A stretch of 64,000 nucleotides of DNA, from assembly GCA_030431825.1 (NCBI GenBank), contig JAUIIJ010000023.1, positions 1-64,000 of the forward strand, written 5' to 3'. This DNA is from Alphaproteobacteria bacterium (lineage in GTDB: Bacteria; Pseudomonadota; Alphaproteobacteria; Rhodobacterales; Rhodobacteraceae). The notes beneath the pieces are model-generated. The model saw only the letters and a program-made list of their open reading frames with translations, searched no databases and had not been told where the DNA came from. Position 1 is the first letter of the stretch, and every line of letters starts with the position of its first letter. The position numbers were made by a program, and so were the translations under genes. Below, piece after piece: positions 17,920 to 25,086 of this stretch.

Positions 17920-19302
17920 ATGACCACTCAGGTGCAGTGCATCTCTCCCATTGACGGTGCGGTTTACGCATCGCGTGACTGCTTGTCCAAACCCGAAGCA
18001 GCCGACGCGGCGACGCGCGCCCGTGCCGCACAAAAGACATGGGCCGCCCGACCGATCTCCGAACGGGTCGAGCTGGTGCTCAAGGGCGTTGCCAATGTCG
18101 GAGCGATGAATGACGAAATCGTGCCCGAACTCGCCCGGCAGATGGGCCGGCCGGTCTGGTATGGCGGCGAATTCGGCGGGTTCGAGGAACGCGCCACCCA
18201 TATGGCCCGGATCGCCGAAGAGGCGCTCGCCCCGATTGCCGTCGAGGACAGCGGCGATTTCAAACGCTACATCACCCGCGAGGCACATGGTGTCGTCCTG
18301 GTCATCGCCCCGTGGAACTATCCCTACATGACCGCGATCAATACCGTTGCGCCGGCTCTGATCGCGGGAAACAGCGTCGTTCTGAAACATGCCAGCCAGA
18401 CACTTCTGGTGGGCGAACGCATGGCCGCCGCCTTCCACGCGGCAGGGATCCCAAGGGACGTATTCCAGAACGTGTTTCTCGACCACGATACCACTTCGGC
18501 CCTGATCGGTGCACGTGCCTTTGACTTCGTGAACTTCACCGGATCGGTCGCGGGCGGTCGCGCCATCGAACAGGCGGCGGCGGGAACCTTTACCGGGCTG
18601 GGTCTCGAACTGGGGGGCAAGGATCCGGGCTATGTCGCGCAGGACGCCGATCTCGACGCCGCGGTCGAAACATTGATTGACGGCGCGATGTTCAATTCCG
18701 GACAATGCTGCTGCGGGATCGAGCGCATCTACGTGCATCAATCCCTGTTCGACGCCTTTGTCGACAAGGCGGTGTCGATCGTGGGCGGATACCGACTGGG
18801 TAATCCGCTTGACCCGGAAATTACGCTTGGCCCGATGGCGCAGGCTCGGTTTGCCGACCTCGTACGCGAGCAGACCCGCGAGGCGATTGCCGCCGGGGCA
18901 CGGGCGATGATCGACCCGGCCTCGTTTCCGGATGATGGCGGGGCCTATCTGATGCCCCAGATCCTGACCAATGTGGATCATTCCATGCGCCTGATGCGCG
19001 AAGAGAGCTTTGGGCCGGTCGTCGGAATCATGCCGGTTACCGACGACGCCGAGGCCATCGCCCTGATGAACGACAGCGACTATGGGCTGACCGCATCCAT
19101 CTGGACCGCCGATACCGCGCGCGCCGAAGCCATAGGCGCCCAGATCGAAACCGGTACGGTTTTCATGAACCGCGCCGATTACCTTGACCCGGCGCTCTGC
19201 TGGACCGGCTGCAAGGACACCGGGCGCGGTGGCGGATTATCGGTAATCGGCTATCATAACCTGACGCGACCCAAATCCTACCATCTGAGGAAACTGCCAT
19301 GA
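17920..19302 (+). CDS. NAD(P)-dependent aldehyde dehydrogenase
   Basis: A 460-residue ALDH-superfamily enzyme: Rossmann-binding segment VLVIAPWNYPYMTAINTVAP, glycine motif NFTGSVAGGRA, catalytic glutamate in LELGGKDPG, nucleophile region FNSGQCCCGIERI (three consecutive cysteines) and EESFGPVVG. It oxidises an aldehyde to a carboxylate in the cytosol. It lies 44 bp after the gamma-glutamyl-ligase-like gene and its stop overlaps the alcohol dehydrogenase start (ATGA), so the two oxidative steps are probably sequential: alcohol to aldehyde to acid on a glutamylated intermediate. The exact substrate cannot be assigned. Confidence 0.9.
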   Translation: MTTQVQCISPIDGAVYASRDCLSKPEAADAATRARAAQKTWAARPISERVELVLKGVANVGAMNDEIVPELARQMGRPVWYGGEFGGFEERATHMARIAEEALAPIAVEDSGDFKRYITREAHGVVLVIAPWNYPYMTAINTVAPALIAGNSVVLKHASQTLLVGERMAAAFHAAGIPRDVFQNVFLDHDTTSALIGARAFDFVNFTGSVAGGRAIEQAAAGTFTGLGLELGGKDPGYVAQDADLDAAVETLIDGAMFNSGQCCCGIERIYVHQSLFDAFVDKAVSIVGGYRLGNPLDPEITLGPMAQARFADLVREQTREAIAAGARAMIDPASFPDDGGAYLMPQILTNVDHSMRLMREESFGPVVGIMPVTDDAEAIALMNDSDYGLTASIWTADTARAEAIGAQIETGTVFMNRADYLDPALCWTGCKDTGRGGGLSVIGYHNLTRPKSYHLRKLP

Positions 19303-20444
19303 CTGCGACCGTGAACTGGTCATATCCCACCGCGATCCGATTTGGCGCGGGCCGTATCTGCGAACTGGCCGAAGCCTGCGGGGCAAGCGGGATCAAACGC
19401 CCGCTGCTGGTCACTGATCGCGGGCTCTCCAATCTGCCGATAACACAGCAGGCGCTGGATGTTCTGGACTCGGCGGGGTTGGGGCGGGCGATGTTTCATG
19501 ACGTCGACCCCAATCCCAACGAGGTCAACCTCGCCGCTGGCGTTGCCGCCTATCGCGAGGGTGGTCATGACGGCGTGGTGGCCTTTGGCGGCGGCTCCGG
19601 GCTTGATCTTGGCAAGCTGGTGGCCTTCATGGCCGGTCAGCGCCGCCCGGTTTGGGATTTCGAGGACGTCGGCGACTGGTGGACCCGCGCCGATGCCGAT
19701 GCCATCGCACCGATCATCGCCGTCCCGACCACCGCCGGAACCGGGTCGGAAGTCGGCCGCGCCTCGGTCCTGACCAACTCGGAAACCCACGAGAAAAAGA
19801 TCATCTTTCACCCGAAGATCCTGCCCGGCGTGGTTATCGCGGATCCCAGGCTGACGGTCGACATGCCGCGCGCGATCACTGCGGGTACGGGGATGGATGC
19901 CTTTGCCCATTGTCTGGAGGCCTTCTGTTCGCCGCACTACCACCCGATGAGCCAGGGCATCGCGCTGGAAGGGATGCGGCTGGTGAAAGAGAACCTTCCG
20001 TCGGCCTATTCGGATGGCACCGACCTGTCGGCACGGGCCGAGATGATGAGCGCGGCGATGATGGGGGCCACCGCGTTCCAGAAAGGACTGGGCGCGATCC
20101 ATGCGCTGTCGCATCCGATCGGGGCCGTCTTCAATACCCATCACGGCACCACCAACGCGGTGGTGATGCAACCTGTCCTGCGGTTCAACCGCCCCGCCAT
20201 AGAAGACCGGCTGGCCATGGCGGCAGCCTATCTGAACATCAAGGGCGGCTTTGACGGTTTTTACGACTTTGTCGGCGACCTGACCGAGCGGCTCGGCATT
20301 CCCGCGACGCTGACCCAGCTGGGGGTGACGGATCCGGATATCGATGCGCTCGTCGTTTCGGCGCTCGCCGATCCCAGTACGGGCGGCAACCCGGTAAAGA
20401 TGACAACCGAGAACACCCGCGCGCTTCTGTTGGAGTGCCTCTGA
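19299..20444 (+). CDS. Iron-containing (group III) alcohol dehydrogenase
   Basis: A 381-residue Fe-ADH family enzyme with an N-terminal Rossmann-like NAD domain (FGGGSGLDLGK) and a helical metal domain. Candidate metal ligands lie in GTGMDAFAHCLEAF (Asp, His) and IHALSHPIGAVFNTHHGTTN (His, His). TGAGGAAA (19286-19293) precedes the ATG, which overlaps the ALDH stop. It is the last gene of the seven-gene operon and is followed by a strong hairpin. Together with the ALDH it would oxidise an alcohol function to an acid. Family members handle short-chain alcohols, diols and amino-alcohol derivatives. Confidence 0.88.
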   Translation: MTATVNWSYPTAIRFGAGRICELAEACGASGIKRPLLVTDRGLSNLPITQQALDVLDSAGLGRAMFHDVDPNPNEVNLAAGVAAYREGGHDGVVAFGGGSGLDLGKLVAFMAGQRRPVWDFEDVGDWWTRADADAIAPIIAVPTTAGTGSEVGRASVLTNSETHEKKIIFHPKILPGVVIADPRLTVDMPRAITAGTGMDAFAHCLEAFCSPHYHPMSQGIALEGMRLVKENLPSAYSDGTDLSARAEMMSAAMMGATAFQKGLGAIHALSHPIGAVFNTHHGTTNAVVMQPVLRFNRPAIEDRLAMAAAYLNIKGGFDGFYDFVGDLTERLGIPATLTQLGVTDPDIDALVVSALADPSTGGNPVKMTTENTRALLLECL

Positions 20445-20492
20445 CACGAACACCCACCGCGAAAACGCGATGGGTACGGGAAAACAGTCAAT

Positions 20493-20518
20493 GCCGTCAC
20501 CCGTGATCGGGTGACGGC
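20493..20518. terminator. Perfect 10-bp stem hairpin between convergent genes
   Basis: GCCGTCACCC (20493-20502), loop GTGATC and GGGTGACGGC (20509-20518) form a perfect stem-loop 48 bp after the Fe-ADH stop and 19 bp from the end of the convergent secreted-protein gene. No T-run follows on either strand, so it may be a bidirectional terminator that works with Rho, or an RNA-stabilising hairpin. Confidence 0.7.
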
Positions 20519-20537
20519 ACCTGTCACGAACGCCCGA

Positions 20538-21068
20538 TCAGGCGCCCATTTCCTCGTTGCACTTGCGGCTTTCCTCGATGGCCTTGTATGTCCCGTCGAG
20601 GTTGATGATGAATGCGCCCTCGTGCTCGGGCATCACCACCATTTCGTATTTCTTCATGATATCGGTAACGAAATCAGCGTCGCTCGATACCACGTAGCCA
20701 CCGGTGTAGCCATCGGCCAGATGCTTGCTTTTCTGCTGGGCCTCACCCTCGTAAAGGTCGCCGTCAATCGCGATCAGCAGCTTTTCCTTGCCTTCGGAGA
20801 GGCCGATATCCGCCTGGGTGAACACCCCGATATAGCCAAGCGTGTGTTCTGCGGTCAGCCCCATTTGCAGCACGTTGCCTGCATCGTCGACGCGCTCGGC
20901 CAGGCAGGAATTGCGTGTCTCGTCCTTGTAGATTGTCCAACCCTCGGTTTCGCCCCACTTTGTGAACACGCTGTCGCTCGACGGCAGAACGCCATCCGAC
21001 GCCAGCGCGGCACTGGCAGACAGGCAGAACGCGGCACAGGCGGTTGTCACAGTTCGCGAAATAGTCAT
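20538..21068 (-). CDS. Exported protein of unknown function
   Basis: A 176-residue protein with a clear Sec signal peptide (about 1-24: MTISRTVTTACAAFCLSASA, cleavage near ALAS). The mature part has two cysteines, in ETRNSCLAERVD and ESRKCNEEMG, which could form a disulfide between the start and end of the domain. An internal region resembles the mixed beta layout of small periplasmic proteins called invasion-associated locus B-like, but I do not recognise it firmly. The start at 21068 is chosen because TGGAG (21075-21079) is correctly spaced for it; an ATG at 21080 is in frame. It stands alone between the amine operon and tauABC, with its own upstream region. Confidence 0.75.
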   Translation of the reverse strand: MTISRTVTTACAAFCLSASAALASDGVLPSSDSVFTKWGETEGWTIYKDETRNSCLAERVDDAGNVLQMGLTAEHTLGYIGVFTQADIGLSEGKEKLLIAIDGDLYEGEAQQKSKHLADGYTGGYVVSSDADFVTDIMKKYEMVVMPEHEGAFIINLDGTYKAIEESRKCNEEMGA

Positions 21069-21223
21069 TTGAAACTCCATGAGATTTCTTAAGGTTCAGG
21101 ACGCAGGCGAGAAACCGGCTCGCATAGTATCGCTCGCTCTTAATCGCCTTCAACATGAATCAAAGACAAGTTACTCGCCACTGGCGTCACTCCTGCAACA
21201 TGCAGTATTGGCAGCGAATTGAA

Positions 21224-21248
21224 AGGCGAAAAGCAAAATTATTCGCCT
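21224..21248. other. Inverted repeat in an AT-richer intergenic stretch
   Basis: AGGCGAA (21224-21230) and TTCGCCT (21242-21248) are perfect 7-bp arms around an 11-base AT-rich spacer. It lies in the 287-bp gap between the exported-protein gene and tauC, a gap otherwise free of genes and clearly less GC-rich than its surroundings. It could be an operator or promoter-proximal dyad for the leftward exported-protein gene, or an accessory hairpin behind the tauC terminator. Confidence 0.35.
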
Positions 21249-21299
21249 CGTCAACAAGAATGTCCGTATCGCCGAAAAAATTGGCGCGAAAACGAAAAA

Positions 21300-21324
21300 C
21301 CCGGGGTCATGGCACGACCCCGGG
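21300..21324 (-). terminator. Intrinsic terminator of the tauABC operon
   Basis: On the minus strand CCCGGGGTC pairs perfectly with GACCCCGGG (9-bp stem, 7-base loop) 31 bp after the tauC stop, followed directly by the T-rich GTTTTTCGTTTTC (21299 down to 21287). This is a standard Rho-independent terminator for the leftward taurine transporter operon. Confidence 0.85.
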
Positions 21325-21355
21325 ATTCGCTTTCGACAGGATTACGCGGTTCTGG

Positions 21356-22624
21356 TCAGCCCTTGCCCTTCCACGGCACGAGAAGACGTTCGGCCCAGCG
21401 CATCAGAATATCGATGCCAAAGCCGATGATTCCGATCAGGATGATACCCATGATGACGATATCGGTGTTCTGGAACTTGGACGCGACCATGATCATCATG
21501 CCCGCGCCTTTTTCGGCGGCCACCAGTTCGGCGGCGACCACCGTGCCCCAGCACACGCCCATCGCGACCCGTGCACCGGTGAAGATTTCGGGCAACGAAT
21601 TGGGCACGATCACAAAGCGCATGATCTGGCTCTTGCTTGCACCGAGCGAATAGGCCGCGTGCACCTTGGAAATCTTGACGCCCGACACCCCGGAACGCGC
21701 CGCGATCGCCATGATCCAGAGAGCCGCGAGGAACAGCAGGATGATCTTGCCGGTCTCGCCGATGCCCGCCCAGATGATGACCAGCGGGATCAAGGCAAGC
21801 GGTGGCACCGGACGCATGAATTCGACGATCGGATCGAACCAGCCCCGGAACCAGTCCGACAACCCCATCGCATATCCCAGCGGAATGCCAACCAGCGCCC
21901 CGAAGAAAAAGCCGACCACAACGCGGAACAGCGAATAGCCCAGATGCTCCCACAGGGTTGATCCGCGAAACCCTTCCCTGGCGATTTCAACGACCCGCGC
22001 CACGACATCCTCCGGCGCGGGGAGCCAGATCGGCTCCATCTGCCAGCCCTTGGCCGGCTCGAAATTGAGTGTGCCCTTCGGGCTCATTCCGACGCGCCCA
22101 TACTCGATCTCGACCTCGCCGCCGGGCGCGATGGGTGTGCCGTTGACGGCGACGATCTCGGCACCCTCACCGCGGCCGAATTCGTCGTTGCGGTCGACAC
22201 GGATCAAGCCGCTGCGCCAGACGCCGATGGTCGCGGAATCGTTCTTGGCCCAGCCCTCGCCGGGCTCGACCTCGGGCTCGGTCGCCTCTTCATCCACCGG
22301 ATGCACCAGCACCGTCACCGTCGCGGTGTCGCGATCTCCGTCAGGCAGTTGCGCCGTATACTCAAAGGTCGCCGTCCCCTCGAATGGACCCGGCATGTGC
22401 AGGAATTTCGGCAGCAAGGCCGACCCGGTAAACATGCCCCACAACAGGAACAGAGTCAGAATCGAAATCACCGATGCCGCCCGGTTGGGGGTCACGGCGC
22501 TCTCGTCGCCGAATGTCACGGTCTTGAGCGATGTATAATCGCTGCGGGCGGCGTGGGGGATCAGCTTGGTGAACACGAGATAGGACACCACGAAGATCGC
22601 GACATATATCAGCAGGGGGATCAT
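21356..22624 (-). CDS. tauC: Taurine ABC transporter permease with inserted extracytoplasmic domain
   Basis: A 422-residue inner-membrane permease, much longer than typical TauC/SsuC (about 275). The C-terminal 220 residues are a normal permease core with HLGYSLFRVVVGFFFGALVG, RPVPPLALIPLVIIWAG and the coupling loop AAYSLGASKSQIMRFVIVP. The N-terminus adds an extra span (about 1-22) and a second span (about 49-72). About 115 residues (80-196) rich in beta-type sequence and acidic residues are then inserted where a normal TauC has only a short FLPPP-type periplasmic linker. The insert should lie in the periplasm. It overlaps the tauB stop (ATGA, 22621-22624) and ends at a good terminator. Taurine specificity is inferred from the adjacent tpa and tauR. 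Confidence 0.88.
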   Translation of the reverse strand: MIPLLIYVAIFVVSYLVFTKLIPHAARSDYTSLKTVTFGDESAVTPNRAASVISILTLFLLWGMFTGSALLPKFLHMPGPFEGTATFEYTAQLPDGDRDTATVTVLVHPVDEEATEPEVEPGEGWAKNDSATIGVWRSGLIRVDRNDEFGRGEGAEIVAVNGTPIAPGGEVEIEYGRVGMSPKGTLNFEPAKGWQMEPIWLPAPEDVVARVVEIAREGFRGSTLWEHLGYSLFRVVVGFFFGALVGIPLGYAMGLSDWFRGWFDPIVEFMRPVPPLALIPLVIIWAGIGETGKIILLFLAALWIMAIAARSGVSGVKISKVHAAYSLGASKSQIMRFVIVPNSLPEIFTGARVAMGVCWGTVVAAELVAAEKGAGMMIMVASKFQNTDIVIMGIILIGIIGFGIDILMRWAERLLVPWKGKG

Positions 22625-23427
22625 GCGCTTGCCTCCGTGCGTCCCATGATTTCTTCTTCCATATCCCAGATCATGCCGAGAATTTCCTCGCGCTTGACCG
22701 CAAAGTCAGGGTGTTTTTTCACCTCGCGCAGATCCTGCCCAACACCGAGATCGGCAAAGGGAAGGCGGTATTCCTTGTGAATGCGCCCCGGTCGCGGTGC
22801 CATGACCAGCAACCTCTCGCCCAGCAGCAATGCCTCTTCGACCGAATGGGTGATCAGGATGATCGTCTTGCCAGTTTCCTTCCACAGCTTCAGAACCAGC
22901 GACTGCATCTTTTCCCGTGTCAGGGCATCGAGCGCCCCCAGGGGTTCGTCCATCAGGATCACGTCGGGATCGTTGGCCAGACACCGCGCCAGCGCGACCC
23001 GCTGCTGCATGCCGCCGGACAGTTCGTAAACCGCCTTTTCCTTGAAATCCTGCAGGCCGACCACGTCCAGCAGATAATCGACTGTCTCATCCATGTCGTT
23101 CCTGGGCATGCCCTTCATGCGCGGGCCGAACCCGACATTCTCGCGCACGCTCATCCATTCGAACAGCGCGCCCTGCTGGAACACCATACCGCGCTCGGCG
23201 TCCGGGCCGGTCACGGTATGTCCGTTCATGACGATCTGCCCCTCGGTCGGGGCCAGAAAACCGGCGACGATGTTCAGAAGCGTCGTCTTGCCACAGCCTG
23301 ACGGGCCAAGAACGGACATCAGTTCGCCCTGGCTCAGGTTCAGCGATACATCCTTGAGCGCCTGCACCGAACCGCCGTTCGGTAACTCAAAGCGCATGGA
23401 CAGGTTTTCAATGGCAAGTCCGGTCAT
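22621..23427 (-). CDS. tauB: Taurine ABC transporter ATP-binding protein
   Basis: A 268-residue ATPase of the nitrate/sulfonate/taurine group: Walker A LGPSGCGKTTLL, Q-loop VFQQGALFEWM, signature LSGGMQQRVALARCL, Walker B VILMDEPLGALD and the switch histidine in LITHSVEEAL. It couples ATP hydrolysis to TauC. The length and the absence of a C-terminal regulatory domain fit TauB/SsuB. It overlaps tauC by four bases but is separated from tauA by 254 bp, an unusually long gap inside such an operon, which carries a stable stem-loop. Confidence 0.92.
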   Translation of the reverse strand: MTGLAIENLSMRFELPNGGSVQALKDVSLNLSQGELMSVLGPSGCGKTTLLNIVAGFLAPTEGQIVMNGHTVTGPDAERGMVFQQGALFEWMSVRENVGFGPRMKGMPRNDMDETVDYLLDVVGLQDFKEKAVYELSGGMQQRVALARCLANDPDVILMDEPLGALDALTREKMQSLVLKLWKETGKTIILITHSVEEALLLGERLLVMAPRPGRIHKEYRLPFADLGVGQDLREVKKHPDFAVKREEILGMIWDMEEEIMGRTEASA

Positions 23428-23640
23428 GGGATGGGCATTTTCCTTCTGGCTCTGAAAACCGGTTCAACCGGCGGGAACGGCGCGGATCCGGACGTGCGGA
23501 ACCTGTGCCGGCGAGGGAATTGTCGTGACGCAACTGGCCCGATCCGGCCCGTCGCGCATGGGCGTGCCCGGATCAGGACGCCGCCAAAACGTCATGCGGA
23601 TCCTTTCGGCCCCGACGTCGCGGACGAATAAGGTCGCAAT

Positions 23641-23670
23641 GGAGCCAGGCACAGTTCCGCGCCCGGCTCC
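23641..23670 (-). promoter_or_regulatory. Stem-loop between tauA and tauB
   Basis: In the 254-bp tauA-tauB gap the minus-strand RNA can form a 10-bp stem from GGAGCCGGGC and GCCUGGCUCC (nine Watson-Crick pairs and one G-U) with a 10-base loop, starting 11 bases after the tauA stop. There is no T-run. Such hairpins after binding-protein genes commonly stabilise the upstream message and lower expression of the downstream transporter genes. The rest of the gap shows no gene. Confidence 0.55.
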
Positions 23671-23681
23671 GAATGACGTTC

Positions 23682-24680
23682 CTACGATCCGGACGCCGTC
23701 TGAAGCGGCCCGATATTGATCGCGTTCTCATAGGTGTCCTTGGCCGCATCGATGCTGCCGGAAGCCACGAACACGTCCGCGACGCCCTTCATGAAGCCCT
23801 GCGCACCGCCGCCAAGCCATTTGGCGGTCAATTGCTCGTCGACCGACGGGAACTCGAACGTGGCCATGGTCTCGGCCGTGGCCTCGACATCCATGCCCGC
23901 ATCCTTGGCGATGACCGGCAGCATCATCTCGCGGTTTGCCTCGTCCGCCCACATCGCATTGGCATCGGCCGTGACCTTGAGGAACTTGGCAACAAGGTCC
24001 GAATTCTCCGCGACCCAGTTCGCCGGTCCCGAGGTGACGTCGAACACCAGGATACCCAGTTCTTCCTTCTCCGCACCGCTCAGCAATACGTTGCCATGCT
24101 CGAGCATCCGGCGCAGCGATCCGCCCCAGCCGCAGGCCATGTCAACAGCCCCCTGCGCCAGCGCAGCCGCGCCATCCGGTGGCGCCATATCGACCACTTC
24201 GAGGCTGTCGAGCGAGACGTCGAAATGATCCATCTGCTTGAGGAAGCCGTAATGTGCCGCGGTTCCCAGAGGCACGGCCACCTTCTTGCCCGCGAGTTCG
24301 TCGGCAGAGTTCTTGTCGATCTCGAGATCGGAATGAACCACGCAATTGTCATTCTCTGAATAGCTGATCGCCACATCGAGCGCCTGAAGGTCCTGTCCGG
24401 CACTGACGGCGACGACAAAGGGCGGTACGCCCTGGCTGACGCTCAGTTGAACATCGCCAGACGCCATCGCCGCGCTCATCGCGGTGCCGGTATCAAAGCT
24501 GACCCAGTTGACCGTCACACCCAGCTCTTCGTCATAGGTGCCCATTACCTTGGCGTATTCGAAGGGCATGGGCCATTCGAGGAAATACCCGACGGTAATC
24601 TCTTGGGCAGCGGCGACCTGAGCCGCGCTCAGAGCGACAACGCCGGCCACGGCACCCATCAGTCTGGACTTCAATTTCAT
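23682..24680 (-). CDS. tauA: Taurine ABC transporter periplasmic binding protein
   Basis: A 332-residue exported protein: signal peptide (1-25, MKLKSRLMGAVAG to VAAAQ) followed by a NMT1/TauA-type fold (ITVGYFLEWPMPFEYAK, SQGVPPFVVAVSAGQD, KKVAVPLGTAAHYGFL). It captures taurine in the periplasm for TauBC. The ATG at 24680 follows GGGAGATATTGC and gives a perfect signal peptide. The same frame is open for another 90 codons upstream, but that segment does not look like part of an exported protein. Divergent from tpa across a 406-bp region with TauR boxes. Confidence 0.92.
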   Translation of the reverse strand: MKLKSRLMGAVAGVVALSAAQVAAAQEITVGYFLEWPMPFEYAKVMGTYDEELGVTVNWVSFDTGTAMSAAMASGDVQLSVSQGVPPFVVAVSAGQDLQALDVAISYSENDNCVVHSDLEIDKNSADELAGKKVAVPLGTAAHYGFLKQMDHFDVSLDSLEVVDMAPPDGAAALAQGAVDMACGWGGSLRRMLEHGNVLLSGAEKEELGILVFDVTSGPANWVAENSDLVAKFLKVTADANAMWADEANREMMLPVIAKDAGMDVEATAETMATFEFPSVDEQLTAKWLGGGAQGFMKGVADVFVASGSIDAAKDTYENAINIGPLQTASGS

Positions 24681-24953
24681 GCAATATCTCCCGGTTGCCT
24701 GCCATATCGGCAGATTGTCGAATTTCGGGCGGTCAGCCGCCTCTCGTTCGAGACCGTCCACGATCGCGCGGCTCGGACTCCTGCGTCCAATCGGAACCCG
24801 ATTCCAGTTCTCGATCAATGGTTTTATGTGCGGCAGATCGGTGTGATGACAATGATCAAATTCGGAATCGATCAGGATGCGGTTCAATTTACCGTTATTA
24901 TTCATGGAGGTAGCCAACGTCACGGTCCCGACCGATGACTTTAGGTGCAATTT

Positions 24954-24986
24954 CTGGACTTAATCCGGGTCGAGATCTGGACCTAC
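24954..24986 (+). promoter_or_regulatory. Tandem TauR boxes in the tauA/tpa divergent promoter region
   Basis: CTGGACTTAA (24954-24963) and CTGGACCTAC (24977-24986) are direct repeats 23 bp apart, about 100 bp upstream of the tpa start codon. The published TauR target in Rhodobacter capsulatus is a direct repeat of CTGGACTTAA, so these are very probably TauR operators activating tpa and perhaps tauABC. The whole 406-bp gap (24681-25086) holds these boxes, an AT-rich patch near 24888-24905 that could hold a leftward promoter, and no convincing gene. Confidence 0.85.
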
Positions 24987-25086
24987 GAACTGCTCCCGAT
25001 TTGCGCTCATGCTGGATTGATGACGACTCTGGCATTCCATTCCAGCCTTGTCGTGCGCTCCTCTTTGTTTCCTGAAAGGACATGCC

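Noticed and set aside
24664..24673. CTGGACTTCA, an 8-of-10 match to the TauR box at the tauA start
   Set aside because: It lies inside the first codons of tauA and has no partner decamer at 22-23 bp on either side, so it is probably coincidental codon use.
24681..24950. In-frame upstream extension of tauA (90 codons without a stop, starting MNNNGKLNRIL at about 24905)
   Set aside because: The ATG at 24680 has a good ribosome site and a perfect signal peptide. The upstream piece would place that signal peptide inside the protein and has only an anti-Shine-Dalgarno-like ACCTCC before its ATG.
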